In this document: piece after piece, positions 6,894 through 14,137 of the stretch
How the letters are laid out: each line of letters starts with the position of its first letter
How positions within the stretch are numbered: the stretch's first letter is position 1
Assembly (NCBI GenBank): GCA_002311835.1
Contig: DBZY01000014.1
Coordinates: 13,597-39,737 of the forward strand
From: Proteobacteria bacterium UBA1148
GTDB lineage: Bacteria > Pseudomonadota > Gammaproteobacteria > Steroidobacterales > Rariloculaceae
Direction of reading: 5' to 3'
Length of the DNA: 26,141 bases
The notes under the pieces: model-generated
What the model was told of the DNA's origin: nothing
Database searches by the model: none
What the model saw: only the letters and a program-made list of their open reading frames with translations
Translations under genes and position numbers: made by a program

Positions 6894-9169
6894 GCGACGA
6901 ACGACGAAGAATTCCAGAGTTTTACAAGCTTAGCGTGGAGGAGCGCTTTAACGCCGTTCACGAGCGAGGGCTAGTCACAGACAGTGATTTTCAAGCGCTC
7001 GTAACGGGTAGGCATACCCTTGATCTCGAATCCGCCGATAAGATGGTTGAAAACGTCGTTGGCGTTATAGGGTTGCCCTTGGGTTTGGGGATGAATTTAG
7101 TAGTGAACGATCGACGGTATGTTGTGCCTATGGCGATTGAGGAGCCTTCCGTGATCGCCGCACTGGGATCGGCATCAAAGTTGATAGCTGAGCACGGTGG
7201 GTTCGATGCGCAAGCGACCGAGCCCATACTGATAGGGCAGATTCAGGTTGTGAATCTGCCAGACATGGAGGAGGCAAAAGCTACGCTGATCAAGCGTAAG
7301 CAGGATATTCTTAATCTGGCAAATAGCTTCCACCCTAATATGGTAGCCCGAGGCGGTGGTGCGAGGGACATCGAACTTTTCGTTCACCCGCTCCCTTCCA
7401 GCGGCAAACCTATGCTGGTGGTTCATCTACTAGTCGATACCCGTGATGCCATGGGAGCAAATCTTACGAACGGTATGTGCGAGGGGGTTGCCCCATTAAT
7501 TGAGTCAATTACTGGTGGAGAAGTTTTCCTACGCATTATCTCCAACCTAACTGATCGATCTTTAGCTCGAGCACAGTGCAAAATACCCGCGGGCGCACTA
7601 GGTGGAATGGACTACACCGGTGAGCAGGTCCGAGATGGTATTGTCGTAGCGACTGAATTCGCACAGGTTGATCCGTACCGAGCGGCAACACACAACAAAG
7701 GGATTATGAATGGGGTTGACCCTATTGCGATAGCCACAGGCAATGATTGGCGAGCAATTGAAGCCGGTGCTCATGCTTATGCTGCCCGTGGGGGACGTTA
7801 TACATCGTTGACGAATTGGTGGGTCGATGAGTGTGGACATCTCTGCGGCAGCATTGAGCTTCCAATAAAGGTTGGTATCGTGGGCGCACCACTGAGATCC
7901 AATCCCACGGCTGCATTAAATATACGTTTGCTTGGGGTGAAGTCGGCTACTGAATTGGCACAAGTCATGGCGGCGGTGGGGCTTGCCCAAAACTTTGCGG
8001 CTATCCGAGCACTGGCGACAGAAGGTATCCAGAAGGGGCATATGACGTTGCATGCTCGCAGTGTTGTAATTGCTGCCGGTGTGCCAAAGGAGTTGTTCGA
8101 TGAAGTGTTAGATCTCCTTATTTTGAGTAATGAGATTAAGGTTTGGAAGGCTCAGCAAATTGCAACTGAGCTACAGGAAAAATCTACACACAAGAACGAG
8201 ATTTCAAACCTAAACAGCGCTAAAGAGTCCTCTATGGGGATTGGTTACGGCAAGGTGGTGCTTCTCGGGGAACACGCTGTGGTTTATGGACGCCATGCTA
8301 TTGCCGTGCCCATTCCAATGAGAATTAAGGCCTTGGTTGAGGATTGCGATGAGGGGATCCATTTAATGATTCCCCGTTGGGGGATTGAGTATCAATTTAC
8401 AGTCAATCCGCGGGAACGACACTCTTTTGAACGTTCCGCAGGGGTCATGCTTGATGCGCTTGGACTGAGCGGACGTAGCATGAGGATAGAGGTCTTTCCG
8501 GAGGTGCCTCGCAGCATGGGCTTGGGTGGTTCAGCAGCTATGGCGGTGGCTATAGTGCGGGCGCTGGATAAGCATTTTCGGTTGGGTTTGTCGGATGCGG
8601 AGGTGAATCGACTAGCATTTGAATCAGAGAAGGTTGCTCACGGTACACCTAGCGGGCTCGATAATACACTGGCCTGTTACGGGCGTCCGCTGGTTTATCG
8701 ACCCGGCGAACCACCATTAGTAGAACCGCTCAACATCAAGGAGCCGATTCCAATAGTTATTGGTATGACTGGCCATGAGGGCTTGACTGCAAAAACCGTC
8801 GGCCGAGTCAAAGAGGCTTGGAAGCAGGAGCAGAAGCTCTACGAACGTATTTTTGATCAGATTGATACCCTTGTGCTGCGGGGCGTTCAGGCCATACAGG
8901 ATCATGATATGGAAGCGCTTGGAAAGCTTATGAACGTTTGTCATGGCATGCTTAATGCGCTCCAAGTTTCTACACCAGAACTGGAGCAGCTGGTAGATAT
9001 AGCCAGAGAGAGCGGTGCGTTAGGAGCCAAGCTGACCGGCGGCGGTGGTGGCGGGTCTATTATCGCTCTTTGCGATGGTAATGGCACGGACTCGGTTGCA
9101 GCGGCAATACGAGCTGCTGGTTACGAAGCAGTTCCGATCAGCGTGGGAGAGAGTTTTAAGGATGCGTAG
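6890..9169 (+). CDS. Bifunctional class II HMG-CoA reductase - mevalonate kinase fusion
   Basis: One uninterrupted 759-codon frame encodes two consecutive pathway enzymes: HMG-CoA to mevalonate, then mevalonate to 5-phosphomevalonate. Residues about 8-425 are a class II HMG-CoA reductase. Its catalytic set is present: E84 in AIEEPS, K270 in THNKGIMNG, D286 in TGNDWRAIEAGAHAYA and H388 in GHMTLHAR, with DAMGAN at 186-191. Residues about 426-449 are a polar linker (EKSTHKNEISNLNSAKESS). Residues about 450-759 are a complete mevalonate kinase: GKVVLLGEHAVVYG (454-467), MGLGGSAAMA (543-552), HGTPSGLDNT with catalytic D591, and a run of six glycines at 717-722. Separately, each part has normal family length. 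The start is GTG 6890, overlapping the mvaK2 stop, and the end overlaps idi by 8 bp. Whether reductase uses NADH or NADPH cannot be read reliably. Neighbouring HMG-CoA synthase argues for a biosynthetic rather than degradative direction. Confidence 0.94.
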   Translation: MSDERRRIPEFYKLSVEERFNAVHERGLVTDSDFQALVTGRHTLDLESADKMVENVVGVIGLPLGLGMNLVVNDRRYVVPMAIEEPSVIAALGSASKLIAEHGGFDAQATEPILIGQIQVVNLPDMEEAKATLIKRKQDILNLANSFHPNMVARGGGARDIELFVHPLPSSGKPMLVVHLLVDTRDAMGANLTNGMCEGVAPLIESITGGEVFLRIISNLTDRSLARAQCKIPAGALGGMDYTGEQVRDGIVVATEFAQVDPYRAATHNKGIMNGVDPIAIATGNDWRAIEAGAHAYAARGGRYTSLTNWWVDECGHLCGSIELPIKVGIVGAPLRSNPTAALNIRLLGVKSATELAQVMAAVGLAQNFAAIRALATEGIQKGHMTLHARSVVIAAGVPKELFDEVLDLLILSNEIKVWKAQQIATELQEKSTHKNEISNLNSAKESSMGIGYGKVVLLGEHAVVYGRHAIAVPIPMRIKALVEDCDEGIHLMIPRWGIEYQFTVNPRERHSFERSAGVMLDALGLSGRSMRIEVFPEVPRSMGLGGSAAMAVAIVRALDKHFRLGLSDAEVNRLAFESEKVAHGTPSGLDNTLACYGRPLVYRPGEPPLVEPLNIKEPIPIVIGMTGHEGLTAKTVGRVKEAWKQEQKLYERIFDQIDTLVLRGVQAIQDHDMEALGKLMNVCHGMLNALQVSTPELEQLVDIARESGALGAKLTGGGGGGSIIALCDGNGTDSVAAAIRAAGYEAVPISVGESFKDA
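8222..8236 (+). promoter_or_regulatory. Possible internal ribosome binding site and ATG for free mevalonate kinase
   Basis: Within the fusion gene, an in-frame ATG (8234-8236, Met449) lies exactly where the mevalonate kinase domain begins. AAAGAG (8222-8227) sits six bases before it as a weak Shine-Dalgarno-like sequence. Initiation here would give a stand-alone kinase of about 311 residues in addition to the full-length protein. The site is weak and may be only a remnant of two formerly separate genes. Confidence 0.3.
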
Positions 9170-9728
9170 AGAGGAAGTTGTATCTAGTGTTACCGAAGAG
9201 CTTATTCTGGTCGATGAGTTAGACCGTGAGATAGGTTGTCGACCGAAAAGTGAGTGTCACGAGGGTAATGGAATACTGCATCGGGCATTTTCTATATTCA
9301 TTTTTAATGAGCGGCGCGAATTATTGCTACAGAAACGTAGTGTAAAGAAACTACTGTGGCCCGATTACTGGTCGAACGCTTGTTGTTCTCATCCATGGGT
9401 GGGTGAGCCCATGGAGCATGCTGTTTTGAGGCGACTTAAGCAGGAACTTGGTTTTGAGTGTCCGTTGACATTTCTGTATAAATTTAAATATCACGCTCAG
9501 TATGGCGTGGTTGGTGCAGAGCATGAGTACTGTTGGGTGTACTACGGCCAATACGATGGTACGGTTAACCCTAATATGGATGAAATGGCAGATTGGCGAT
9601 TTGTTGATATTGCCGCACTTGAGATAGATCTTAAGTCATCTCCAGAGAATTACACTCCTTGGCTCAAGATGGAATGGAGTGAAATTAGTAATCACTATCT
9701 TGAAGAGTTACTCGCCCCAAAAAAATAA
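9162..9728 (+). CDS. idi: Isopentenyl-diphosphate delta-isomerase, type I
   Basis: This enzyme interconverts IPP and DMAPP, supplying the starter unit for IspA. A mevalonate route makes only IPP, so an isomerase is essential here. The protein has 188 residues with a Nudix-like fold: WPDYWSNACCSHPW (66-79) with the catalytic Cys75, GEPMEHAVLRRLKQELGF (81-98) and catalytic Glu122 in EHEYCW. The ACCSHP wording recalls eukaryotic isomerases (TNTCCSHP), whereas the E. coli enzyme reads SVCGHP. The frame is open further upstream (to 9045), but that stretch lies inside the kinase gene. I chose ATG 9162 because GGGAGAGAG (9145-9153) is 8 bases upstream and the protein then begins at the family's normal position. 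It overlaps the preceding stop by 8 bp and is the last gene of the operon. It is a metal-dependent type I enzyme, not the flavin type II. Confidence 0.93.
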   Translation: MRREEVVSSVTEELILVDELDREIGCRPKSECHEGNGILHRAFSIFIFNERRELLLQKRSVKKLLWPDYWSNACCSHPWVGEPMEHAVLRRLKQELGFECPLTFLYKFKYHAQYGVVGAEHEYCWVYYGQYDGTVNPNMDEMADWRFVDIAALEIDLKSSPENYTPWLKMEWSEISNHYLEELLAPKK

Positions 9729-9886
9729 GTAGATCAGTTAAGTTGCACAAAGAACAGTAAGTTTTGCGATCGTTTAATTAGCCTAGAGAAATCAGTTGAT
9801 ATGCTTGCATGGTCAAGGATGAAAGATGCCGTTCTTGGTTGTGACTGACAGTAGCGCCATATGAGCTGATTTTGTCTTGGAGTGAG

Positions 9887-11350
9887 CTAACGAATAAATC
9901 GATAATACTCGATACCTTCATCGCTGAAATTTGGGTTGGAGCTTTCTCCAATGGAGTCAATAATGAAACCATCTTCAAGATCGGTAAGTCCCTTGGCATC
10001 ACCTACGTCATGAAGGCTCTCGTACTGGCTCCGTGTCAAAGTTTGATAAGACTCCAGAGCTTTCTGAAATCCAATACGGCGCGCTGCGTCTTCCCATCCA
10101 TCTACAAGCATCATAGGCATGGCTTCCGCCGCATCACCGCTCCCGTAGCCAACCGCAAGAATGTTTCTCCCCGATAGATCAAGTTGCTGTTCTGCAGCTT
10201 CCTCGAGACCCGCGGCTATCCAAGCAGGAAGCGCAGCGCAGTAGACATTACCGACGTCCTTCATGGGCTCGGCTCCGAGCGATAGCTTTGATGAAATGAG
10301 TTTTTTGAACACTTTGCTAGTCCGAAATTTCTTTAGGAGAGCGATGCTTAACGGATAAACATCCTCATCGATGTTTCTATCGCGTACGAGTTGTAATACG
10401 TCTGGCGTCGATCGCATTTCCACTAGCACTGCTTCCGAATCAAGGTTTGCCTGTCGACAATAAGCCTCCAGTTTTCTACGGCTCGAAACACCATCATTCG
10501 CGAGTCCGAACAGATAACTCATCGCAAAGGAGCTGAGGGGCATTTTGTGATAAGGCCGGTGCATAAACGCTGCTCCCAGACTACGGTAGTATTCAACGGG
10601 ACTAACCTTCATGCGACGCAGCATTTCATTAAGGGCGTGAAGTATTTCGTCCAGATAGCATGTCGTTGAGTATTTGCCGTTGAAGACCGGTAAGTCCTGA
10701 AAATGGCAGTTGAGTTTGCCGCGAATGATATTGCGCAATACGGGTTTGCGAAAATCTACGGCGCGGTATGCTGAGGCGCTGCCGATGGATTTAAGATCGA
10801 TGGATAACAGTTTCGGGTCCCGTTCAAGCAGCATGGCAACAGCCCCCGCTCCCTGGGTAGGTTCACCAGAGCTACCACGAGCGTATTCTGCAATATCTGC
10901 ACTGACGACGATTGCGCAACGATCATCTTCCTCTAGAGCGAGATAGCGCAGCCCATGCTTAAGAGCATAAATTCCACCCAGGCAGGCGTGTTTTACTTCG
11001 GGGACCTCGCAGTGACGGCTGATAGGGGGTAGACCTCGGGCCTTAAGTCCCTCGTCCAGCATACCTTTTATGATGACCGCGCCGGCCGAGTTATCAGTAC
11101 TAGATTCCGTACCCAGCCCTAGAAATCCGACTCGCTGTGGATCAATGTCGTATTGCTCAAATAGGCGAATGGCAGCTGTTGCTGCCATGGTATACACGCT
11201 CTGGTGTGGCCCACGCATGCGAAAGCTATGTCCTACAACCGCACTGGTCTTATCCCAGGGCGATCCGGTCCACTCGCACCAATCTTTGAGATCTATACGA
11301 TAAGGGGGTACGTGAACCGCTAATCCGCTGATCCCGACGTCTTCTTCCAT
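9887..11350 (-). CDS. mvaS: Hydroxymethylglutaryl-CoA synthase
   Basis: The product condenses acetyl-CoA with acetoacetyl-CoA to HMG-CoA, feeding the reductase. This thiolase-fold protein shows the HMG-CoA synthase triad: Glu82 in LGTESSTDNS, the acyl-accepting Cys123 in EVKHACLGGIYAL, and His264 in AFMHRPYHKMP. GNVYCAALPAW and VGYGSGDAAEA mark the C-terminal half. At 487 residues it is clearly longer than the roughly 390 residues common in bacteria, with extra sequence between about 280 and 365 and a long tail after about 420. The frame opens with TTG at 11353, but AGGTG (11356-11360) is five bases from the ATG at 11348-11350, which I prefer. It is transcribed towards the mevalonate operon, 158 bp from idi, so it has its own promoter in the spacer before the formate dehydrogenase region. 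Confidence 0.9.
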   Translation of the reverse strand: MEEDVGISGLAVHVPPYRIDLKDWCEWTGSPWDKTSAVVGHSFRMRGPHQSVYTMAATAAIRLFEQYDIDPQRVGFLGLGTESSTDNSAGAVIIKGMLDEGLKARGLPPISRHCEVPEVKHACLGGIYALKHGLRYLALEEDDRCAIVVSADIAEYARGSSGEPTQGAGAVAMLLERDPKLLSIDLKSIGSASAYRAVDFRKPVLRNIIRGKLNCHFQDLPVFNGKYSTTCYLDEILHALNEMLRRMKVSPVEYYRSLGAAFMHRPYHKMPLSSFAMSYLFGLANDGVSSRRKLEAYCRQANLDSEAVLVEMRSTPDVLQLVRDRNIDEDVYPLSIALLKKFRTSKVFKKLISSKLSLGAEPMKDVGNVYCAALPAWIAAGLEEAAEQQLDLSGRNILAVGYGSGDAAEAMPMMLVDGWEDAARRIGFQKALESYQTLTRSQYESLHDVGDAKGLTDLEDGFIIDSIGESSNPNFSDEGIEYYRFIR

Positions 11351-11418
11351 CAAAGCACCTCAGTTTGCTTTTTCTCTGTTGCCCGAGGGGACCTAGCTCA
11401 GCACCCACCGTAGGTCAT

Positions 11419-11440
11419 CATGATTATATGATAATGATTT
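11419..11440. promoter_or_regulatory. AT-rich Fur-like sequence in the mvaS/11557 divergent spacer
   Basis: The 203-bp spacer between HMG-CoA synthase and the gene at 11557 contains an AT-rich tract with GATTAT followed by GATAATGAT (11430-11438). The last nine bases equal the first nine of the classical Fur box, but the other half does not match. It may instead supply a -10-like TATGAT. Iron control of the downstream iron-sulfur enzyme operon would make sense but is speculative. Confidence 0.2.
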
Positions 11441-11556
11441 GGGAATCACCTCGCCAGCAGTAAAAGCTTTGTGCTGCTTGGGAGAAAACGGCGTAGAAGT
11501 TCGGATCGTCTAAAGAGCTGAGATAAGATTCGCTTAGGTTTGGCCATGGAAAACAT

Positions 11557-11949
11557 ATGAAATTGAGAATCCGCGGTAATACGATTCGTATCCGAGTTTC
11601 CCAAACTGAGATGACTGAGATCGTAGTGACGGGACTTGTTCAGGATTTCGTGGAATTCGGACCAGGCTCTCGATTGAGCTATCGGGTGGAGGTAGCGCCA
11701 AAGGGCACGATTAGCGCGTCCTACGAAGGAAGTTGTGTCAGTGTGGTACTTACTCAGGATGCGGTTGAGCGCTGGCAGAGTCCAGATGAGATTTCCATCA
11801 AGGGAGAACAGCCCCTCTCTGGTGGAGGCAATTTGAAAATTCTGGTGGAAAAGGATTTTGCTTGTTTGTCACCTCGAGAAGAGGCTGAGGATGGGGATGG
11901 GGATGGGGATGGGGACTTGTTCCCAAACCCTGATCAGATAGAATCTTGA
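11557..11949 (+). CDS. Small conserved protein of unknown function upstream of fds
   Basis: This 130-residue protein has no signal peptide or membrane segment. I recognise its style (start MKLRIRGNTIRIRVSQTE, a beta-rich middle, then LKILVEKDFACLSPRE) as that of short uncharacterised bacterial proteins that I recall as DUF7009, but I cannot confirm the name. It lacks any catalytic motif I know. The tail is acidic and low-complexity, EDGDGDGDGD, encoded by a hexanucleotide repeat, and ends FPNPDQIES. One cysteine (in DFACL) is present. The start ATG 11557 has GGA (11548-11550) six bases upstream. It lies 125 bp before fdsG in the same direction; that gap may hold a separate fds promoter. A role linked to formate dehydrogenase is inferred only from position. 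Confidence 0.72.
   Translation: MKLRIRGNTIRIRVSQTEMTEIVVTGLVQDFVEFGPGSRLSYRVEVAPKGTISASYEGSCVSVVLTQDAVERWQSPDEISIKGEQPLSGGGNLKILVEKDFACLSPREEAEDGDGDGDGDLFPNPDQIES
11889..11914 (+). repeat. Short tandem repeat (ATGGGG)4
   Basis: Four perfect copies of ATGGGG (11891-11914), preceded by GG, encode the Gly-Asp run near the C-terminus of the 130-residue protein. Six-base units change the repeat number without shifting the frame, so strains may differ in tail length. Confidence 0.85.
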
Positions 11950-12074
11950 GCCTGTACGCCTTGAAGGCTAACTTCATATATTGCTGTTTTTAATGATTTT
12001 TTAATAAATTTCGGCTGCCTACTCCCTCCCAACTGCTAGAATACTTGTCCTGCCGACGTTTCAGGTGACACATC

Positions 12075-12557
12075 TTGGGTAACAAACCGCCCATGAATGA
12101 TAGTGATTCGAGTGAAGTAATGATCCTTGAGATCGCTGAGCGACACGCCTCTCGACCAGGGCCGTTGTTGCCACTCTTGCACGCTATCCAGGATGAAATG
12201 GGATTCATCCCGAGCAGGGCTGTGCCCATTGTTGCCGAGGTGCTAAATCTGTCTAGAGCCGAAGTGCACGGGGTTATCAGCTTTTACCATTTACTTAGAG
12301 AGACCCCCCCAGGACGGCAAATCCTTTACCTTTGCAGGGCCGAGGCATGTCAGGCCATGGGTGCTCGGGATCTGGAACGCCATGCCAAGGAAAAGCTCGG
12401 GGTGGATTTTCACGAAACGACCTCAGATGGTCGCTATAGTCTTGAGCCGATTTACTGTCTTGGGAATTGTGCGTGTTCCCCCGCCATCATGATTGATGAC
12501 TTTGTGTATGGTCGGGTGACCCCGAAACGCTTCGACATGCTTGTAAAGGAGATCTGA
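12075..12557 (+). CDS. fdsG: NAD-dependent formate dehydrogenase gamma subunit
   Basis: FdsG is the NuoE-like [2Fe-2S] subunit that, with FdsB, forms the diaphorase part of the soluble molybdenum formate dehydrogenase FdsABG. The 160-residue protein has the thioredoxin-like cluster ligands C87-x4-C92 (CRAEAC) and C128-x3-C132 (CLGNC), with normal family length. The start is TTG 12075, with AGGTGA (12063-12068) six bases before it. The in-frame ATG at 12093 has no Shine-Dalgarno and is the less likely alternative. The gene is three bases from fdsB and opens the fds gene block. Hydrogenase HoxE and complex I NuoE share this fold; the neighbouring FdsB, FdsA, FdsD and FdhD settle the assignment. 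Confidence 0.93.
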   Translation: MGNKPPMNDSDSSEVMILEIAERHASRPGPLLPLLHAIQDEMGFIPSRAVPIVAEVLNLSRAEVHGVISFYHLLRETPPGRQILYLCRAEACQAMGARDLERHAKEKLGVDFHETTSDGRYSLEPIYCLGNCACSPAIMIDDFVYGRVTPKRFDMLVKEI

Positions 12558-12560
12558 GCG

Positions 12561-14114
12561 TTGAATAAGGGCGGCACAGTGAAAGTCTTTGTCCCCAGGG
12601 ATACCACGTCTCGTTCACTAGGTGCCGACGACGTTGCTAAAGCCATTGAGGGAATGGCGGCCTCCCGTGGAAATTCGATCACGCTCGTACGCAATGGTTC
12701 TCGGGGGCTTTATTGGTTAGAACCGCTCATAGAGGTGGAGGTCGACGGTGTTCGTTACGCTTACGGCCCCATTGCATCTAGTGACGTAGGGGGGCTATTT
12801 GACGCAAATTTCCTTTCAGCTGGTGATCATCCTTTTGGATTAGGCCCAACCGAGCACATTCCTTATCTCGCAGAGCAGGACCGTCTCACATTTTCGCGAG
12901 TCGGAATCATTGATCCTCTGTCCCTTGACGACTATCAGGCTCATGGTGGCTACGAGGGTCTTGCGAAAGCGGTGGAACTCGAGTGTGATCAGATCGTAGA
13001 GATAGTTACGGAATCCGGTTTGAGAGGCCGCGGCGGTGCGGCATTTCCCACGGGTATTAAGTGGAGCACGGTACTCAGTGCCGAGGGGCTCCAAAAGTAT
13101 GTCACCTGTAATGCGGATGAGGGTGATTCGGGTACTTTTGCGGACCGTATGATTATGGAAAGCGATCCCTTCGTGCTTATCGAGGGCATGACTATCGCTG
13201 GTATAGCCGTTGGCGCCACAGAAGGTTACGTTTATCTACGTACCGAATACCCTCTGGCAATTCAGATTATGAATGATGCGATTGGCATTGCTGAGTCTGC
13301 CGGGTTACTGGGTGAGAACGTGATGGATAGCGGCAAAACTTTCCACCTCGAGGTCCGCGAAGCAGCGGGCGCATACATTTGCGGTGAGGAGACTTCTATG
13401 CTGGAGAGCCTAGAAGGTAAGCGGGGAGTAATTCGATACCGCCCTCCATTGCCAGCGATAAAAGGCTTGTTCGGAGCACCGACCATCGTAAATAATGTCA
13501 TTACGCTTGCTTCTGTGCCCATTATTTTGGCCCGGGGCGCAAAGTTCTATCAAAACTACGGCACGGGTCGTTCTAGGGGAACTCTGACTGTTCAGCTAGC
13601 AGGTAATGTCAAGCGCGGTGGGCTTGTGGAGATTGGTTTTGGGAAGACTCTACGCGAGCTTCTGGAGGACTTTGGGGGTGGCAGCGCTACTGGAAAGCCT
13701 ATTAGGGCGGTTCAGGCAGGCGGGCCGCTGGGCGCCTATGTCCACCCCTCCCAGTTCGATACTCCTCTGGACTACGAGGCATTTGCCGATGTCGGCGCCA
13801 TGATCGGCCACGGTGGATTGGTTGTTTTCGATGAAACGGTGGATATGGGTGAACAGGCTCGTTTTGCAATGGAGTTCTGTGCCATAGAGTCTTGTGGGAA
13901 GTGTACGCCCTGCCGAATCGGCGCTGTGAGAGGTGTGGAGGTTATCGATCGGATCTTAGGAGGTGTCGATGAGCCCGGTAACTTGGTATTGTTAAGGGAG
14001 CTCTGCGATACCATGGTCGTGGGATCGCTTTGTGCCTTAGGCGGGATGGCCCCGTTTCCGGTACTGAGCGTGATGAATCACTTCCCCGAGGATCTGCGTG
14101 CCCGCGGATCCTAA
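12561..14114 (+). CDS. fdsB: NAD-dependent formate dehydrogenase beta subunit
   Basis: FdsB carries FMN, a [4Fe-4S] cluster and the NAD+ site, and passes electrons from formate to NAD+. Of its 517 residues, about the first 100 form the extra N-terminal domain typical of FdsB. The NuoF-like core follows: FMN loop GRGGAAFPTG (156-165), CNADEGDSGTFADR (183-196), and cluster ligands C445, C448 and C451 (SCGKCTPC) plus C491. The start is TTG 12561, with AAAGGAG (12545-12551) nine bases upstream; no better ATG is near. It follows fdsG by three bases and precedes fdsA by 23, as in known fds operons. Confidence 0.94.
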   Translation: MNKGGTVKVFVPRDTTSRSLGADDVAKAIEGMAASRGNSITLVRNGSRGLYWLEPLIEVEVDGVRYAYGPIASSDVGGLFDANFLSAGDHPFGLGPTEHIPYLAEQDRLTFSRVGIIDPLSLDDYQAHGGYEGLAKAVELECDQIVEIVTESGLRGRGGAAFPTGIKWSTVLSAEGLQKYVTCNADEGDSGTFADRMIMESDPFVLIEGMTIAGIAVGATEGYVYLRTEYPLAIQIMNDAIGIAESAGLLGENVMDSGKTFHLEVREAAGAYICGEETSMLESLEGKRGVIRYRPPLPAIKGLFGAPTIVNNVITLASVPIILARGAKFYQNYGTGRSRGTLTVQLAGNVKRGGLVEIGFGKTLRELLEDFGGGSATGKPIRAVQAGGPLGAYVHPSQFDTPLDYEAFADVGAMIGHGGLVVFDETVDMGEQARFAMEFCAIESCGKCTPCRIGAVRGVEVIDRILGGVDEPGNLVLLRELCDTMVVGSLCALGGMAPFPVLSVMNHFPEDLRARGS

Positions 14115-14137
14115 GGTGGGGAATACGGAGTTGAGAC

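Noticed and set aside
9045..9161. Longer N-terminus for IPP isomerase
   Set aside because: The frame is open upstream, but these codons lie within the conserved C-terminal end of mevalonate kinase. The ATG at 9162 has a good Shine-Dalgarno and gives the normal family length.
6890..9169. The fusion as a frameshift or mis-joined pair of genes
   Set aside because: The frame is continuous through both domains and the linker, with no stop codon and no sign of frame change. The linker encodes a plausible polar spacer and both domains are complete. Sequencing error cannot be excluded without reads, but nothing in the sequence suggests it.
9729..9886. Bidirectional terminator between idi and HMG-CoA synthase
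   Set aside because: The 158-bp convergent gap was read for a GC-rich stem with a T-run, and none was found.
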